In this document: one piece after another, positions 10,623-20,770 of the stretch
How positions within the stretch are numbered: the stretch's first letter is position 1
Layout of the letters: every line of letters begins with the position of its first letter
DNA from: an uncultured Bacilli bacterium
GTDB taxonomy: Bacteria; Bacillota_I; Bacilli_A; RF39; UBA660
Reading direction: 5' to 3'
DNA: 63,971 bases
NCBI GenBank assembly: GCA_947629025.1
Contig: CANRCC010000006.1
Span: forward strand, 1 to 63,971
Position numbers and translations under genes: made by a program
Notes under the pieces: generated by a model
Databases searched by the model: none
Told to the model about the DNA's origin: nothing
What the model saw: only the letters and a program-made list of their open reading frames with translations

Positions 10623-11156
10623 ATAGCAAAAGATAATAACATGCTCATAAATGAGCAAATAAGAGCTAAAGAAGTTCTTGTAATAGGACCTAGTGGAGAA
10701 CAACTAGGATTAAAAAGTAGAGAAGATGCATTAACACTTGCAAGTACTGCAGGTTTTGATCTTGTACTTATGAATGGTAATTCTGATAAACCTGTATGTA
10801 AGTTAATGGATTATAACAAATACAGATATGAAAAACAAAAAAAACAAAAAGAAGCTTCAAAAAAACAAAGAGAAAATAGTGCAGAATTAAAAGAATTTAG
10901 ATTATCAGTAAATATTGATATTCATGATTTTAATACTAGAGTAAAACAAGTTATTAAGTATTTACAAAAAGGTCATAAAATTAAAGCAACAATAAGATTT
11001 AGAGGAAGAGAAATGGCTCATACTGAACTTGGAAGAGATGTACTTATTAGATTTGCTGAAGCTGTAAAAGAATATGGTGTTATAGAAAAAGATCCTTCAA
11101 TGGAAAATAGAAGTATGTTTATGATGATATCGCCAGTTAAGAAAGAAGGTAAATAA
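10623..11156 (+). CDS. infC: translation initiation factor IF-3, probable AUA start
   Basis: LINEQIRAKEVLVIGPSGEQLG...; SD GGAGGTG at 10609-10615 lies 7 nt upstream of in-frame ATA (10623). The computed ATG at 10590 lies in the attenuator and would translate through the SD. Confidence 0.85.
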   Translation: MAKDNNMLINEQIRAKEVLVIGPSGEQLGLKSREDALTLASTAGFDLVLMNGNSDKPVCKLMDYNKYRYEKQKKQKEASKKQRENSAELKEFRLSVNIDIHDFNTRVKQVIKYLQKGHKIKATIRFRGREMAHTELGRDVLIRFAEAVKEYGVIEKDPSMENRSMFMMISPVKKEGK

Positions 11157-11157
11157 A

Positions 11158-11364
11158 ATGGGAAAAATAAAACAAAAGACACATAAGGCTACTAAAAAAT
11201 CAATTATGATTAGAAATAGTGGTTCTGCAAAATTTAAAAAACCAGGTGCTAACCATAAAACAGTTGGTTATAGTGCATCAAGAATGAGAAATTTAAGAAA
11301 GGGTTCTGAACTATCTAAAGCTGATTCAAGAAGACTTAAAAGGCTTATAGATAGAATGAACTAG
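11158..11364 (+). CDS. rpmI: 50S ribosomal protein L35
   Basis: [15 protein letters not shown]..., between infC and rplT. Confidence 0.95.
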   Translation: MGKIKQKTHKATKKSIMIRNSGSAKFKKPGANHKTVGYSASRMRNLRKGSELSKADSRRLKRLIDRMN

Positions 11365-11381
11365 TAAAGGGGGAAAATAAA

Positions 11382-11933
11382 ATGGCAAGAGTAAAAACAG
11401 GAACAATAACAAAAGCAAGAAGAAAGAAAATTCTTAAAAAAGCAAAAGGATACTTTGGTAGTAAACATAGATTATTTAAAACTGCTAAAGAACAAGTTAT
11501 GCATTCAGGTAAATATGCATATAGAGATAGAAGAGCAAATAAAAGAAACTTTAGAAAAATATGGATTACTCGTATAAATGCAGCATGTAGAGAAAATGAA
11601 ATTAGTTATTCTAAATTCATTGATGGATTAAATAAAGCAGGAGTAGTAATAAATAGAAAAATGCTTTCAGAATTAGCTATATCTGATCCAAAAGCATTTA
11701 GTGATATTGTAAAAGTTGCTAAAGATGCATTAAATGGTAAGGTTGCTCCTAAAGCTGAAGCTAAAAAAGAAGAAAAAGAAGTAAAAACAGTAAAGAAAAC
11801 TGAAAACAAGAAAGAAGAAACTAAAGATTTATCAAAAATGACAGTTGCTGAATTAAAAGCACTTGCAAAAGAAAAGAATATAACTGGTGCAAGTACTATG
11901 AAAAAAGCAGAATTATTAGAGGCTTTAAAATAA
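11382..11933 (+). CDS. rplT: 50S ribosomal protein L20 with C-terminal Rho_N/SAP-like extension
   Basis: [28 protein letters not shown]...; extra ~60 aa ending [34 protein letters not shown]. Confidence 0.94.
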   Translation: MARVKTGTITKARRKKILKKAKGYFGSKHRLFKTAKEQVMHSGKYAYRDRRANKRNFRKIWITRINAACRENEISYSKFIDGLNKAGVVINRKMLSELAISDPKAFSDIVKVAKDALNGKVAPKAEAKKEEKEVKTVKKTENKKEETKDLSKMTVAELKALAKEKNITGASTMKKAELLEALK

Positions 11934-12007
11934 GCCTTTTTTTTATTATTACTTAAATAATAATAGAAATTAATTATATAGTGTGTTACAATATTTTTGG
12001 TGGTAGT

Positions 12008-12961
12008 ATGAAAAATGTATATTTAATTTTTGGAAATGAATCTTATTTAATAGATAAAGAATTAAAAAAAATAGTAGAATCAAATAACATTTTACAAGAT
12101 AATATTATTAAATATAATTTAGATGAAGTAAATGTAAGTTTAGCATTAGAAGAAGCATCTACAATAAGTATGTTTGATAGTAAAAAATTAGTTATATGTG
12201 AGGGATGTACATTTTTAACAGGAGAAAATAAAAAAGAAATAAACCACGATATAGATTCATTAATTAGATATATAAATAATCCATTTGATGATGTTTACTT
12301 AGTTTTTATAGTAAGAAAAGAAAAATTAGATGATAGAAAAAAAATAGTAAAAGAATTAAAAAAATTATCTACTGTTGTAGAATGCTTAAAAATAGAAAGT
12401 TATAACTTAAATAATTATCTTTCTAATTACTTTAAGAATAATGGATATAATATATCTAGAGAAGCAATTATTTTTATGATAAATAAATCAGGAGATAATT
12501 TAACTAATTTAATAAATGAAGCAGATAAAATTATGATATATAAAGATGATAATAAAGATATTACTAAAGAAGATATTGATAATTTAGTATGTAAAAATAT
12601 AGAAGATAACGTTTTTTCTCTTACAAATGCTATTATGAATAAAGATAAAAAAAATATAATAAACATTTATAGAGATTTATTATTATTAAATGAAGATCCT
12701 ACAAAATTAATTGTATTAATTGCTAACCAATTAAGATTAATATTACAAGTAAAATTAATGGTAAAAAATGGATATAAACAAAAAGATATGCCATCAGTTA
12801 TTAAAGAACATCCATATAGAGTAAAATTAGCATTAGAATCAAATTTTACAATCTTTGAATTAAAAGACTATTTAATTAAACTCCATGATTTAGATTTAAG
12901 TATAAAAACAGGTAAAATAGATAAGAATTTTGGATTTGAAATGTTTTTACTAAGTATATAA
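12008..12961 (+). CDS. holA: DNA polymerase III delta subunit
   Basis: MKNVYLIFGNESYLIDKELKKI...; HolA-type length and context. Confidence 0.82.
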   Translation: MKNVYLIFGNESYLIDKELKKIVESNNILQDNIIKYNLDEVNVSLALEEASTISMFDSKKLVICEGCTFLTGENKKEINHDIDSLIRYINNPFDDVYLVFIVRKEKLDDRKKIVKELKKLSTVVECLKIESYNLNNYLSNYFKNNGYNISREAIIFMINKSGDNLTNLINEADKIMIYKDDNKDITKEDIDNLVCKNIEDNVFSLTNAIMNKDKKNIINIYRDLLLLNEDPTKLIVLIANQLRLILQVKLMVKNGYKQKDMPSVIKEHPYRVKLALESNFTIFELKDYLIKLHDLDLSIKTGKIDKNFGFEMFLLSI

Positions 12962-12968
12962 AAAGAAA

Positions 12969-14093
12969 TTAGTCATTAATTATTAAATTACTAATTTCTT
13001 TTTTTATTAAATCTTCATTATTTATTAATGAATAAATAGATGTTATTTTTAACTCAAACTCTAAATCTTTATTAAAATTAGTATATATAGGAATATCTAT
13101 ACTTTTTTTTATTTCTTTTAGATATTCTTGACCCTTTTTATTAAAACCAAGAACCCTTATATATCTAATATCCTTTCTTTTTTTAGCTTCTTCTTTAGTA
13201 AATGATACTAATATATGAATAAGCATTCTTTTTATTTTATTTCTTGTATATCTTTTAGATTTTATATTATTTATTAATTCTTCATAAGAATTAGAAGTAT
13301 ATATTACTTTTTTTATTTTATTTTCAATACCCTCATCAACAGTTTGATAAATACTTAAATTATCTATTTCAGATAATATTTTATATTTTAAAAATGGAAA
13401 ATAATATTCAATAAAATATAAGTCTTTTTTTAAGTATTTATAAACATCTTTTGGTACATAATTTTTAACATCTTTAGTTTTTATATTTTCTCTTATACTA
13501 GTCGCAGATGAAATACTATCTGTTAGCGATTTATCATTATAATCATTTGTTCTTTTTATTGTTAAAGGTATTATATTACTCTTTAATTTAATAAGTTCTC
13601 TAATATAAGATATACCTAATATATCATTTGGTTTATCAACATTATCATAACCAAAGTGAGTAAGTGCTTTTGATAATGAAGTAGGGTAATTTATTCCCTC
13701 ATCTAAATATTTTTTTACTAATTTTTCATATTCATCTTTTAGTTGTATTTTAGCAATATCTTTAAGATAATTAATATCACCAGATTCAGATCCAAATACT
13801 AAATAATCTACTTTTAAATAATTTAATATATTACATGCACCATATGCAAAAATATCTGCTGATTGACATGAAAATTCAAAAGGAAGCTCTATAACTAAAT
13901 CAATATTATTATTAAGACATATCTTAGTTTTATCCCATTTATTTATTATAGATGCATCTGCTCTTTGAGTAAAATTGCCACTCATTACTAAAATAATTCT
14001 AGAATCAGGAAATTTTTCTTTTATTTTATTAATATGATATAAATGGCCATTATGAAAAGGATTATATTCTGCTATAATTCCAATATTAACCAT
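12969..14093 (-). CDS. tmcAL: tRNA(Met) cytidine acetate ligase (YlbM family)
   Basis: GIIAEYNPFHNGHLYHI, SGNFTQRADASI, ELPFEFSCQSADIFA motifs. Confidence 0.92.
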   Translation of the reverse strand: MVNIGIIAEYNPFHNGHLYHINKIKEKFPDSRIILVMSGNFTQRADASIINKWDKTKICLNNNIDLVIELPFEFSCQSADIFAYGACNILNYLKVDYLVFGSESGDINYLKDIAKIQLKDEYEKLVKKYLDEGINYPTSLSKALTHFGYDNVDKPNDILGISYIRELIKLKSNIIPLTIKRTNDYNDKSLTDSISSATSIRENIKTKDVKNYVPKDVYKYLKKDLYFIEYYFPFLKYKILSEIDNLSIYQTVDEGIENKIKKVIYTSNSYEELINNIKSKRYTRNKIKRMLIHILVSFTKEEAKKRKDIRYIRVLGFNKKGQEYLKEIKKSIDIPIYTNFNKDLEFELKITSIYSLINNEDLIKKEISNLIIND

Positions 14094-14187
14094 AAAATCA
14101 CCTCTATCAATTATTTTATCATATTTAATTGATTTTTTTAATATTTTAATATATAATTAATATGCCAAAAGTTTGAGGTGATATTTT

Positions 14188-14679
14188 ATGAATATTAATT
14201 TAACAAAACTAATTACAAGATTAGAAGATAAAATATTAATTGATGATACTATTAATATTCCAAAAGAATTACTAACTAAATCAGATATCAATGATATAAG
14301 TAAAGTAAAAATTAAAGGTTTTATTACCTCAAACGATAATAATTATGAATTACAATTAAATATTAAATGTAATTTGGTATTAACATGTAGTATTTCATTA
14401 AAAAAGGTTGACTATAAAGTTGACATTGATATATGTGAAATATTAGGAGAAAATGATGAAAATTTAGAAGAAAATAACAAAATTATTAATAATACTATTG
14501 ATTTAATACCAATTATATGGCAAAATATTATATTGGAAGTACCTTTGAAAGTTGTAAGTCCAGATATTAAAAGAGAAAATATATATGCAGATGGATGGAG
14601 ATTTATAACTGATGAAAAGGATATCAAAAAACAAAATGATCCAAGACTTGAGGGATTTAAAAAATTCTTAAGTGAATAG
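14188..14679 (+). CDS. YceD/DUF177 family protein
   Basis: Directly upstream of rpmF; central LNIKCNLVLTCSISLKKVDY. Confidence 0.85.
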   Translation: MNINLTKLITRLEDKILIDDTINIPKELLTKSDINDISKVKIKGFITSNDNNYELQLNIKCNLVLTCSISLKKVDYKVDIDICEILGENDENLEENNKIINNTIDLIPIIWQNIILEVPLKVVSPDIKRENIYADGWRFITDEKDIKKQNDPRLEGFKKFLSE

Positions 14680-14693
14680 GAAGGAGTGGAAAA

Positions 14694-14882
14694 ATGGCTG
14701 TACCATTTAGAAAAGTATCTAAAACAAGAGGAAGAATGAGAAGAACTCATTATAAAATTGAAGCAAATGGAACAATTAAATGTTCAAATTGCGGTGCGGA
14801 TATAAGATCACATAGAGCATGTCCAGAATGCGGTTTTTACAAAGGTAAAAATGTAGTAGAAAAACAAGAAGCAACTAAATAG
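14694..14882 (+). CDS. rpmF: 50S ribosomal protein L32 (zinc-ribbon form)
   Basis: MAVPFRKVSKTRGRMRRTHYKI...CSNCG...CPECGFYKG. Confidence 0.96.
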   Translation: MAVPFRKVSKTRGRMRRTHYKIEANGTIKCSNCGADIRSHRACPECGFYKGKNVVEKQEATK

Positions 14883-14939
14883 TTGTTTTTTAATTTTTCT
14901 TATGATAATATATTTTTTTGTAAAAAGAAAGGATTAGTT

Positions 14940-15446
14940 ATGCAAGTAAAAGATATAAATTTAAAAAGTACAAAACTTAGTAAAAAATACAAAAAAGAAA
15001 AAGAAATAGAAGACCTAAAGACAAGAGATATAGAGAAATTACTAAATAATAATATAATAAATATTGATGATATTGATATAAATGAAATTCAAATTAATTC
15101 ACTATATAAAATTATAAATAATGGAGCAATTAATATGAATGATATTAGTAAAGATGATATGAAAAAATTACTAAAAAAAATAAAAATTCTTATGATAAGT
15201 GATTTATCCTTTTTAATTTCTAATTTTACTTTTTTTTGCATAGTAATACATAATATGATCAATAATAGTGATTTAATAAATAAATTTTTTACTCAAAATG
15301 ATAATTTGATTTCATTAATTTATAATTTTACCTTTTTACTAATAAGCTCTTTTTATATTGATTACCATGTATCAGAAATTAATACTAATCAAAGTAGAAA
15401 GATGCAGCTTCAATTAGAATTAAATAAAAAAGAAATAAATGAATAA
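14940..15446 (+). CDS. hypothetical membrane protein
   Basis: ATG 14940 preceded by AAAGGA; C-terminal TM segments. Confidence 0.55.
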   Translation: MQVKDINLKSTKLSKKYKKEKEIEDLKTRDIEKLLNNNIINIDDIDINEIQINSLYKIINNGAINMNDISKDDMKKLLKKIKILMISDLSFLISNFTFFCIVIHNMINNSDLINKFFTQNDNLISLIYNFTFLLISSFYIDYHVSEINTNQSRKMQLQLELNKKEINE

Positions 15447-15508
15447 ATTATAGTTTATTATTTTTTTTTGTGATATAATTATCATATTATCATTTTGGAG
15501 GAAAAATT

Positions 15509-16078
15509 ATGAATAAAAAAAGAGGTTTATTAATAGTTATATCAGGGCCATCAGGGGTAGGTAAAGATACATTAGTAAAAGAATATTTAAAACATAATGA
15601 TGCAGTTTTATCAGTATCCGCAACATCAAGAAAAATTAGAGGTAAAGAAAAAGATGGGGTTGACTATTATTTTTTAACAAAAGAAGAATTTGAAGAAAAA
15701 ATAAAAAATAATGAATTTTTAGAGTATGCAGTTTATAATGATTGTTATTATGGAACACCTAGATCAGAAATAGAAGATAAATTAAATTCTGGAAAAGACG
15801 TATTTTTAGTTATTGAAGTACAAGGAGCATTTCAAATAAAAGAAAAAATAAAAGATAGTATACTTATATTTTTACTTCCACCAAGTTTAGATGTATTAGA
15901 AGAAAGATTAAGAAATAGAGCATCTGATAGTGAAGAAATGATTCAAAATAGACTTAAAATTGCTATTAAAGAAATAAAAGAATCAACTAAGTTTGATTAT
16001 ATAATTACCAATAATGATGTAAATAATGCAATAGAAAAAATAAAATTAATACTAGATAGTGAAAGAGAAAAAAGATAA
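15509..16078 (+). CDS. gmk: guanylate kinase
   Basis: ISGPSGVGKDTLV, GVDYYFLTKEEF, EVQGAFQIKE. Confidence 0.95.
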   Translation: MNKKRGLLIVISGPSGVGKDTLVKEYLKHNDAVLSVSATSRKIRGKEKDGVDYYFLTKEEFEEKIKNNEFLEYAVYNDCYYGTPRSEIEDKLNSGKDVFLVIEVQGAFQIKEKIKDSILIFLLPPSLDVLEERLRNRASDSEEMIQNRLKIAIKEIKESTKFDYIITNNDVNNAIEKIKLILDSEREKR

Positions 16079-16092
16079 ATTAAAATTAAGAA

Positions 16093-16404
16093 TTACTTAT
16101 TCTTAATTTTTTCTTTTGCAATATAATATAATTCATAAAGTTTATTATAAGTAGAACTAGATAACTTATTTTTTAATTCAAGCATTAAATCTTTAGGTTC
16201 TTCGTAATAAAATCTTCTCCAATACTTATGCATATATTCATATAAAATTTTTGCTTCACTATTACTTATATTTATTCCCTCATTTTTTCCAAAATTAATA
16301 ATATCATTTAATGTAATGTTATTTATATATTTTTGAATTAAAATTTCGTTCAAAATTTTCACCTCTAGTAAAATATATGTTATATAAATTTTAGTATGAA
16401 ACAA
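16093..16404 (-). CDS. small protein resembling DUF2624
   Basis: Core ILIQKYINNITLNDIINFGKNEGINISNSEAKILYEYMHKYWRRFYYE; true start probably an internal TTG/ATT-proximal site. Confidence 0.6.
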   Translation of the reverse strand: MFHTKIYITYILLEVKILNEILIQKYINNITLNDIINFGKNEGINISNSEAKILYEYMHKYWRRFYYEEPKDLMLELKNKLSSSTYNKLYELYYIAKEKIKNK

Positions 16405-16425
16405 ACTATAATTGGAGGAATATCT

Positions 16426-18504
16426 ATGAGTAAGAGAAAAAAAAGTAGAAATAAAAAGAAATATGAAACTAAAAGTAATATAAATACATCATATTTATCA
16501 AATAAAAGATTTTTAACTTTATCAATATTATTATTTATTTTATTTATTATAATTATGTATAAAATAGTTAATATTCAAATATTAAATAAAGCAAAGTATG
16601 AAAAAAGTCTAGATAATTTAACAGTTGATGTTGTATATAGTTCATCAGTTCCAAGAGGAAGAATATATGATAGAAATTATAATTTATTAGTAGATAATGT
16701 AGGAGTAAAAACAATATACTATAAAAGATTATCAAATACTACAACAAAAGATCAAATAAAATTAGCATATGAAGTAGCTAAAAATATTTCTATAGATTAT
16801 TCTAAATTACAAGAAATAAATCTAAAAGAATTTTATATGGTAAATAATAAAGAATTATGTGATAAAAAAATAACAAACGAAGAAAAAGAAAAACTAAAAC
16901 AAAGAAAACTTACTCTTAAAGATATAAATAATTTAAAATTAGAAAGAATAACAAAAGAAGAATTAGATAAATATAACGAATTAGATAAAGAAGCAGCATA
17001 CATTTATTATTTAATGACTACTGGATATTATTATGATGAAAAGATAATAAAAACATATGCAGAAGATTCAGAATATGCCTATATTGCAGAGCATTTATCT
17101 AAATTAAAAGGATTTAATGTAAAATTAGAATGGGAAAGAAAATACTTATATGGTAATGTATTTAGAACAATACTTGGTAATGTATCTAATAGTGAATCTG
17201 GAATACCAAAAGAATTAAAAGATAATTATTTAAGCAAAGGATATTCACTTAATGATAGAGTAGGAGTAACGTATTTAGAATATCAATATGAATCATTACT
17301 AAAAGGAACAAAAGCAACATATAAACTAAATGATGATAACTCATATACTTTAATAAAAGATGGAGTAAGAGGAAATGATATAGTTTTAACTATAGATATA
17401 AATATTCAAAAAGAAGTAGAAGAAATATTAGAAGAAGAAATAGTAAATGCTAAAAAGAATAATCCAAATACAACATATTATAGTGGTTCACATGTAATTG
17501 TTACAGATCCTAATACAGGAGAAATACTTGCAATGGCATCAAAACAAGTAGTAGAAGATAATGGGGAATATAAAGTATATGATAATACACCTGCTATATT
17601 AACTAATCCAGTAACACCAGGATCTATAGTAAAAGGTGCATCAATGACAGTTGGATATAATACAGGTGCAATTGATATTGGAACAAAAATGAGAGATGAA
17701 TGCGTAAAAATATTAAATACACCAGCAAAATGCTCATGGACTAGTGGACTTGGAGTATTAGATGATATTGGTGCTTTAGCATATTCTTCAAATTCATATC
17801 AATATAAAATTGCAATTAAAGTAGGAAAAGCAAACTATTATTATAACGGTCCACTAGTAATAGATGAAACAGCATTTGATACATATAGAAATACATTTTT
17901 AGAATATGGTTTAGGAGATAAAACAAATATTGATCTTCCAGTAGAATCTTATGGATTTAAAGGAACTAGTAAAAATCCAGGACACTTACTTGATTTTGCA
18001 ATAGGACAATATGATACATATACACCAATACAAATTGCAAATTATATAAGCACAATAGCAGCCTCAGGAAAAAGATATCAATTACACTTATTAAAAGAAG
18101 TACATAAACCAACAAGCGATAATTCTATTGGAGAAATAAAAGAAAAAATAGAACCAAAATTATTAAATACTGTAAATCTAGATGATAAATATATGCAAAG
18201 AATAAGACTTGGCTTTTCTTCTGTTATGAAAGCATTAGGATATGGATATATGGGAGATGTACCAAATCCAGCAGGTAAAACAGGTACAGCAGAAAGCTTC
18301 TATGATGTTGATAAAGATGGTAATATAGATGTAGAAACATTATCAAAAGGATTTATTGGATATGCACCATCCGATAATCCAAAATATTCACTTGTAGTAT
18401 TATCTCCAAACGTAAGATATAGTAAAACAAGTTTATATACATCACCAGTTAATACTAAAATTAGTGCTAGAGTATCAAATAAAGTATTTGAAATTTTACA
18501 ATAA
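16426..18504 (+). CDS. penicillin-binding protein 2 (class B transpeptidase)
   Basis: TM; PGSIVK (SxxK), SSN, AGKTGTAE motifs. Confidence 0.92.
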   Translation: MSKRKKSRNKKKYETKSNINTSYLSNKRFLTLSILLFILFIIIMYKIVNIQILNKAKYEKSLDNLTVDVVYSSSVPRGRIYDRNYNLLVDNVGVKTIYYKRLSNTTTKDQIKLAYEVAKNISIDYSKLQEINLKEFYMVNNKELCDKKITNEEKEKLKQRKLTLKDINNLKLERITKEELDKYNELDKEAAYIYYLMTTGYYYDEKIIKTYAEDSEYAYIAEHLSKLKGFNVKLEWERKYLYGNVFRTILGNVSNSESGIPKELKDNYLSKGYSLNDRVGVTYLEYQYESLLKGTKATYKLNDDNSYTLIKDGVRGNDIVLTIDINIQKEVEEILEEEIVNAKKNNPNTTYYSGSHVIVTDPNTGEILAMASKQVVEDNGEYKVYDNTPAILTNPVTPGSIVKGASMTVGYNTGAIDIGTKMRDECVKILNTPAKCSWTSGLGVLDDIGALAYSSNSYQYKIAIKVGKANYYYNGPLVIDETAFDTYRNTFLEYGLGDKTNIDLPVESYGFKGTSKNPGHLLDFAIGQYDTYTPIQIANYISTIAASGKRYQLHLLKEVHKPTSDNSIGEIKEKIEPKLLNTVNLDDKYMQRIRLGFSSVMKALGYGYMGDVPNPAGKTGTAESFYDVDKDGNIDVETLSKGFIGYAPSDNPKYSLVVLSPNVRYSKTSLYTSPVNTKISARVSNKVFEILQ

Positions 18505-18548
18505 TGTGTTATAATTATTTCAGCTATTGAAAAGAGGGAGGATTACAC

Positions 18549-18740
18549 ATGGGAAAATCAAAGAAGAAAGATGCTAGATGTTATGTAGCACTTGAATGCG
18601 TAGAATGTAAAGAAAAACGTGCTGTTTCAAAAGAAAATTATTTCGTTGAAAAAAATAAAACAAATACTCCAGAACGTTTAGAAATAAGTAAATATTGTCC
18701 TACATGCAAAAAGCATACAATACATAAAGAAAAGAAATAA
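18549..18740 (+). CDS. rpmG: 50S ribosomal protein L33 (four-Cys form)
   Basis: [24 protein letters not shown]...[20 protein letters not shown]. Confidence 0.92.
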   Translation: MGKSKKKDARCYVALECVECKEKRAVSKENYFVEKNKTNTPERLEISKYCPTCKKHTIHKEKK

Positions 18741-18775
18741 AATATTTAAAATAAAGAATGCGGAGGACATTTAAT

Positions 18776-19336
18776 ATGATGATAGATATTAATGATATAA
18801 AAAATGGTATGACTGTTATAATAGACGGTAATTTATATCAAATAGTTGAGTTTTTACATGTTAAACCTGGTAAAGGTGCAGCATTTATGAAAACTAAATT
18901 AAAAAATCTAAGAACTAATTCAACATTAGAAAAAACATTTAATACAAATATAAAAATAGAAAAAGCAAATATTACAAAAAAAACTATGCAATATTTGTAT
19001 AATGCAGGCGGAGTATATTATTTTATGGATATGCAAAGTTATGAACAAGTTGAATTAAATGAAGAAACAATTTCAGAAGAAGTAAAATATTTAAAAGAAA
19101 ACTTAGAAGTAGAATTAGTTTATTTTGGATCAGAATTAATTGGTTTAAATTTACCAGAAAAAATAGATTACAAAGTAACATATACAACAGATGCTGTTAA
19201 AGGTAACACATCTAGTAGTGCACAAAAAGATGCACAATTAGAAAATGGATTAACAATTAAAGTACCATTATTTATAAATGAGAATGATGAAATAATAATT
19301 TCAACAAAAGATGGAAAATATGTATCAAGAAAGTAA
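18776..19336 (+). CDS. efp: elongation factor P
   Basis: INDIKNGMTVIIDGNLYQIVEFLHVKPGKGAAF. Confidence 0.95.
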   Translation: MMIDINDIKNGMTVIIDGNLYQIVEFLHVKPGKGAAFMKTKLKNLRTNSTLEKTFNTNIKIEKANITKKTMQYLYNAGGVYYFMDMQSYEQVELNEETISEEVKYLKENLEVELVYFGSELIGLNLPEKIDYKVTYTTDAVKGNTSSSAQKDAQLENGLTIKVPLFINENDEIIISTKDGKYVSRK

Positions 19337-19363
19337 TTTTACTTTCTTTTTTAAGGAGAAATT

Positions 19364-19888
19364 ATGAAAGATTTAGAAATATTAAATAATTTTAAAAAAG
19401 AATATTTAAAAAATAATAGTGTAGATGATTTAAAGAGTAAAATATTATCATATTTAAAAAATGAAATTAGTGATTCTTATGTAGAATATGATATTACAGA
19501 AAATTTTAGAAATTACAAAAATGAAGCAGAAAAAGAATTTATTTTATTAGGATTTAATGGTGTACTTAATGCATTACTTGTAAATATGTGTTCATCAGAA
19601 GATGAGACATATAATAAAATCAAAAAAGACTTAATAAATAAAATAGAAAATGATGATATTAGAAGTATAGAAAAAATGATAAAATACGAAATTAAATTTT
19701 ATAATAAAATAAAAGATAAAAAACTTATTGATTATTTAATTAATTGTTATGTATATTCAAATGCTAATAAAAAAAGTAACAATGAAAAAATAGAATATAA
19801 ATTACATTTATATTATGGTGATGTATCATCAAGAATGGAAAATGCATTTGATTATATAAATAATTCTGAATATAGAAATTTATTTTAG
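19364..19888 (+). CDS. hypothetical protein
   Basis: 174-aa ORF with RBS, co-directional with efp. Confidence 0.6.
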   Translation: MKDLEILNNFKKEYLKNNSVDDLKSKILSYLKNEISDSYVEYDITENFRNYKNEAEKEFILLGFNGVLNALLVNMCSSEDETYNKIKKDLINKIENDDIRSIEKMIKYEIKFYNKIKDKKLIDYLINCYVYSNANKKSNNEKIEYKLHLYYGDVSSRMENAFDYINNSEYRNLF

Positions 19889-19944
19889 TAATATTTCTTC
19901 ATAATTATTAATATATTATATTAGTAGTTGTGGGAGGAATATAT

Positions 19945-20436
19945 ATGATAAATAAACAAAGTATATGGATACTAACACTATTTAGTCTAATATTAGTATT
20001 AAGTGTATATTATATTACTATGCCATCTGAATTTATGGCTAGTGCTACTGTAGATAAAAAAGATACTAAAGAGGTTGTAAAAACACAAGATAGTGATGTA
20101 ATTGCAACCTTAAAAGTAGAAAATGATGAAGAAAGAAATGAAAAAATAAAAGAACTACAAACAATATTAACAAATGATAAAGCAACTAGTGAAGAAAAAA
20201 ATAATGCTTATGAAGAATTAAAAGTATTAAACATAATGAAAGGTAAAGAAGATGAAATAACTGCTAAAATAAAAGAAAAATATGAAGTAGAAAATTTTGT
20301 AAAAATAAAAGATGATCAAGTTAGAGTAGTAGTTATAAAAGACAAACACGACTCATCTTTAGCAGCAGAGATAATGAATTTAGTACAAGAAAGTTTTGAT
20401 TCTAAAATGTATATATCTGTAAAATTTCAAAAATAA
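19945..20436 (+). CDS. spoIIIAH: stage III sporulation protein AH-like
   Basis: MINKQSIWILTLFSLILVLSVYYITMPSE then ring-building region ...DQVRVVVIKDKHDSSLAAEIMNLVQESF; near efp. Confidence 0.82.
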   Translation: MINKQSIWILTLFSLILVLSVYYITMPSEFMASATVDKKDTKEVVKTQDSDVIATLKVENDEERNEKIKELQTILTNDKATSEEKNNAYEELKVLNIMKGKEDEITAKIKEKYEVENFVKIKDDQVRVVVIKDKHDSSLAAEIMNLVQESFDSKMYISVKFQK

Positions 20437-20510
20437 ATAAAAGAGTAATAACATAATTACTCTTTTTACATACAATAATATGAGTAATTATATATACACC
20501 TCTTAAGAAA

Positions 20511-20729
20511 GTGAGGATCAAAATGAGCAAAGGAATATTAACAAAAAGAGAAAGAGAAGTATTTGAATTGTTAATAAAAAATAATTCAACTAGAGATATC
20601 GCAAATTTGCTTAACATTAGTGAAAAAACAGTTAGGAATCATATATCTAATGTAATGCAAAAACTAGGTGTAAAAGGTAGAAGTGGAGCTGTAGTAGAAC
20701 TATTAAAATTAAATGAGATTTCTTTATAG
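20511..20729 (+). CDS. gerE: LuxR/GerE-type HTH regulator (GerE-like)
   Basis: LTKREREVFELLIKNNSTRDIANLLNISEKTVRNHISNVMQKLGVKGRSGAVVELLKL; 72 aa stand-alone HTH. Confidence 0.82.
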   Translation: MRIKMSKGILTKREREVFELLIKNNSTRDIANLLNISEKTVRNHISNVMQKLGVKGRSGAVVELLKLNEISL

Positions 20730-20770
20730 AAAATCTCATTTTTTTTATTATAATGCATATAATTTTATAG

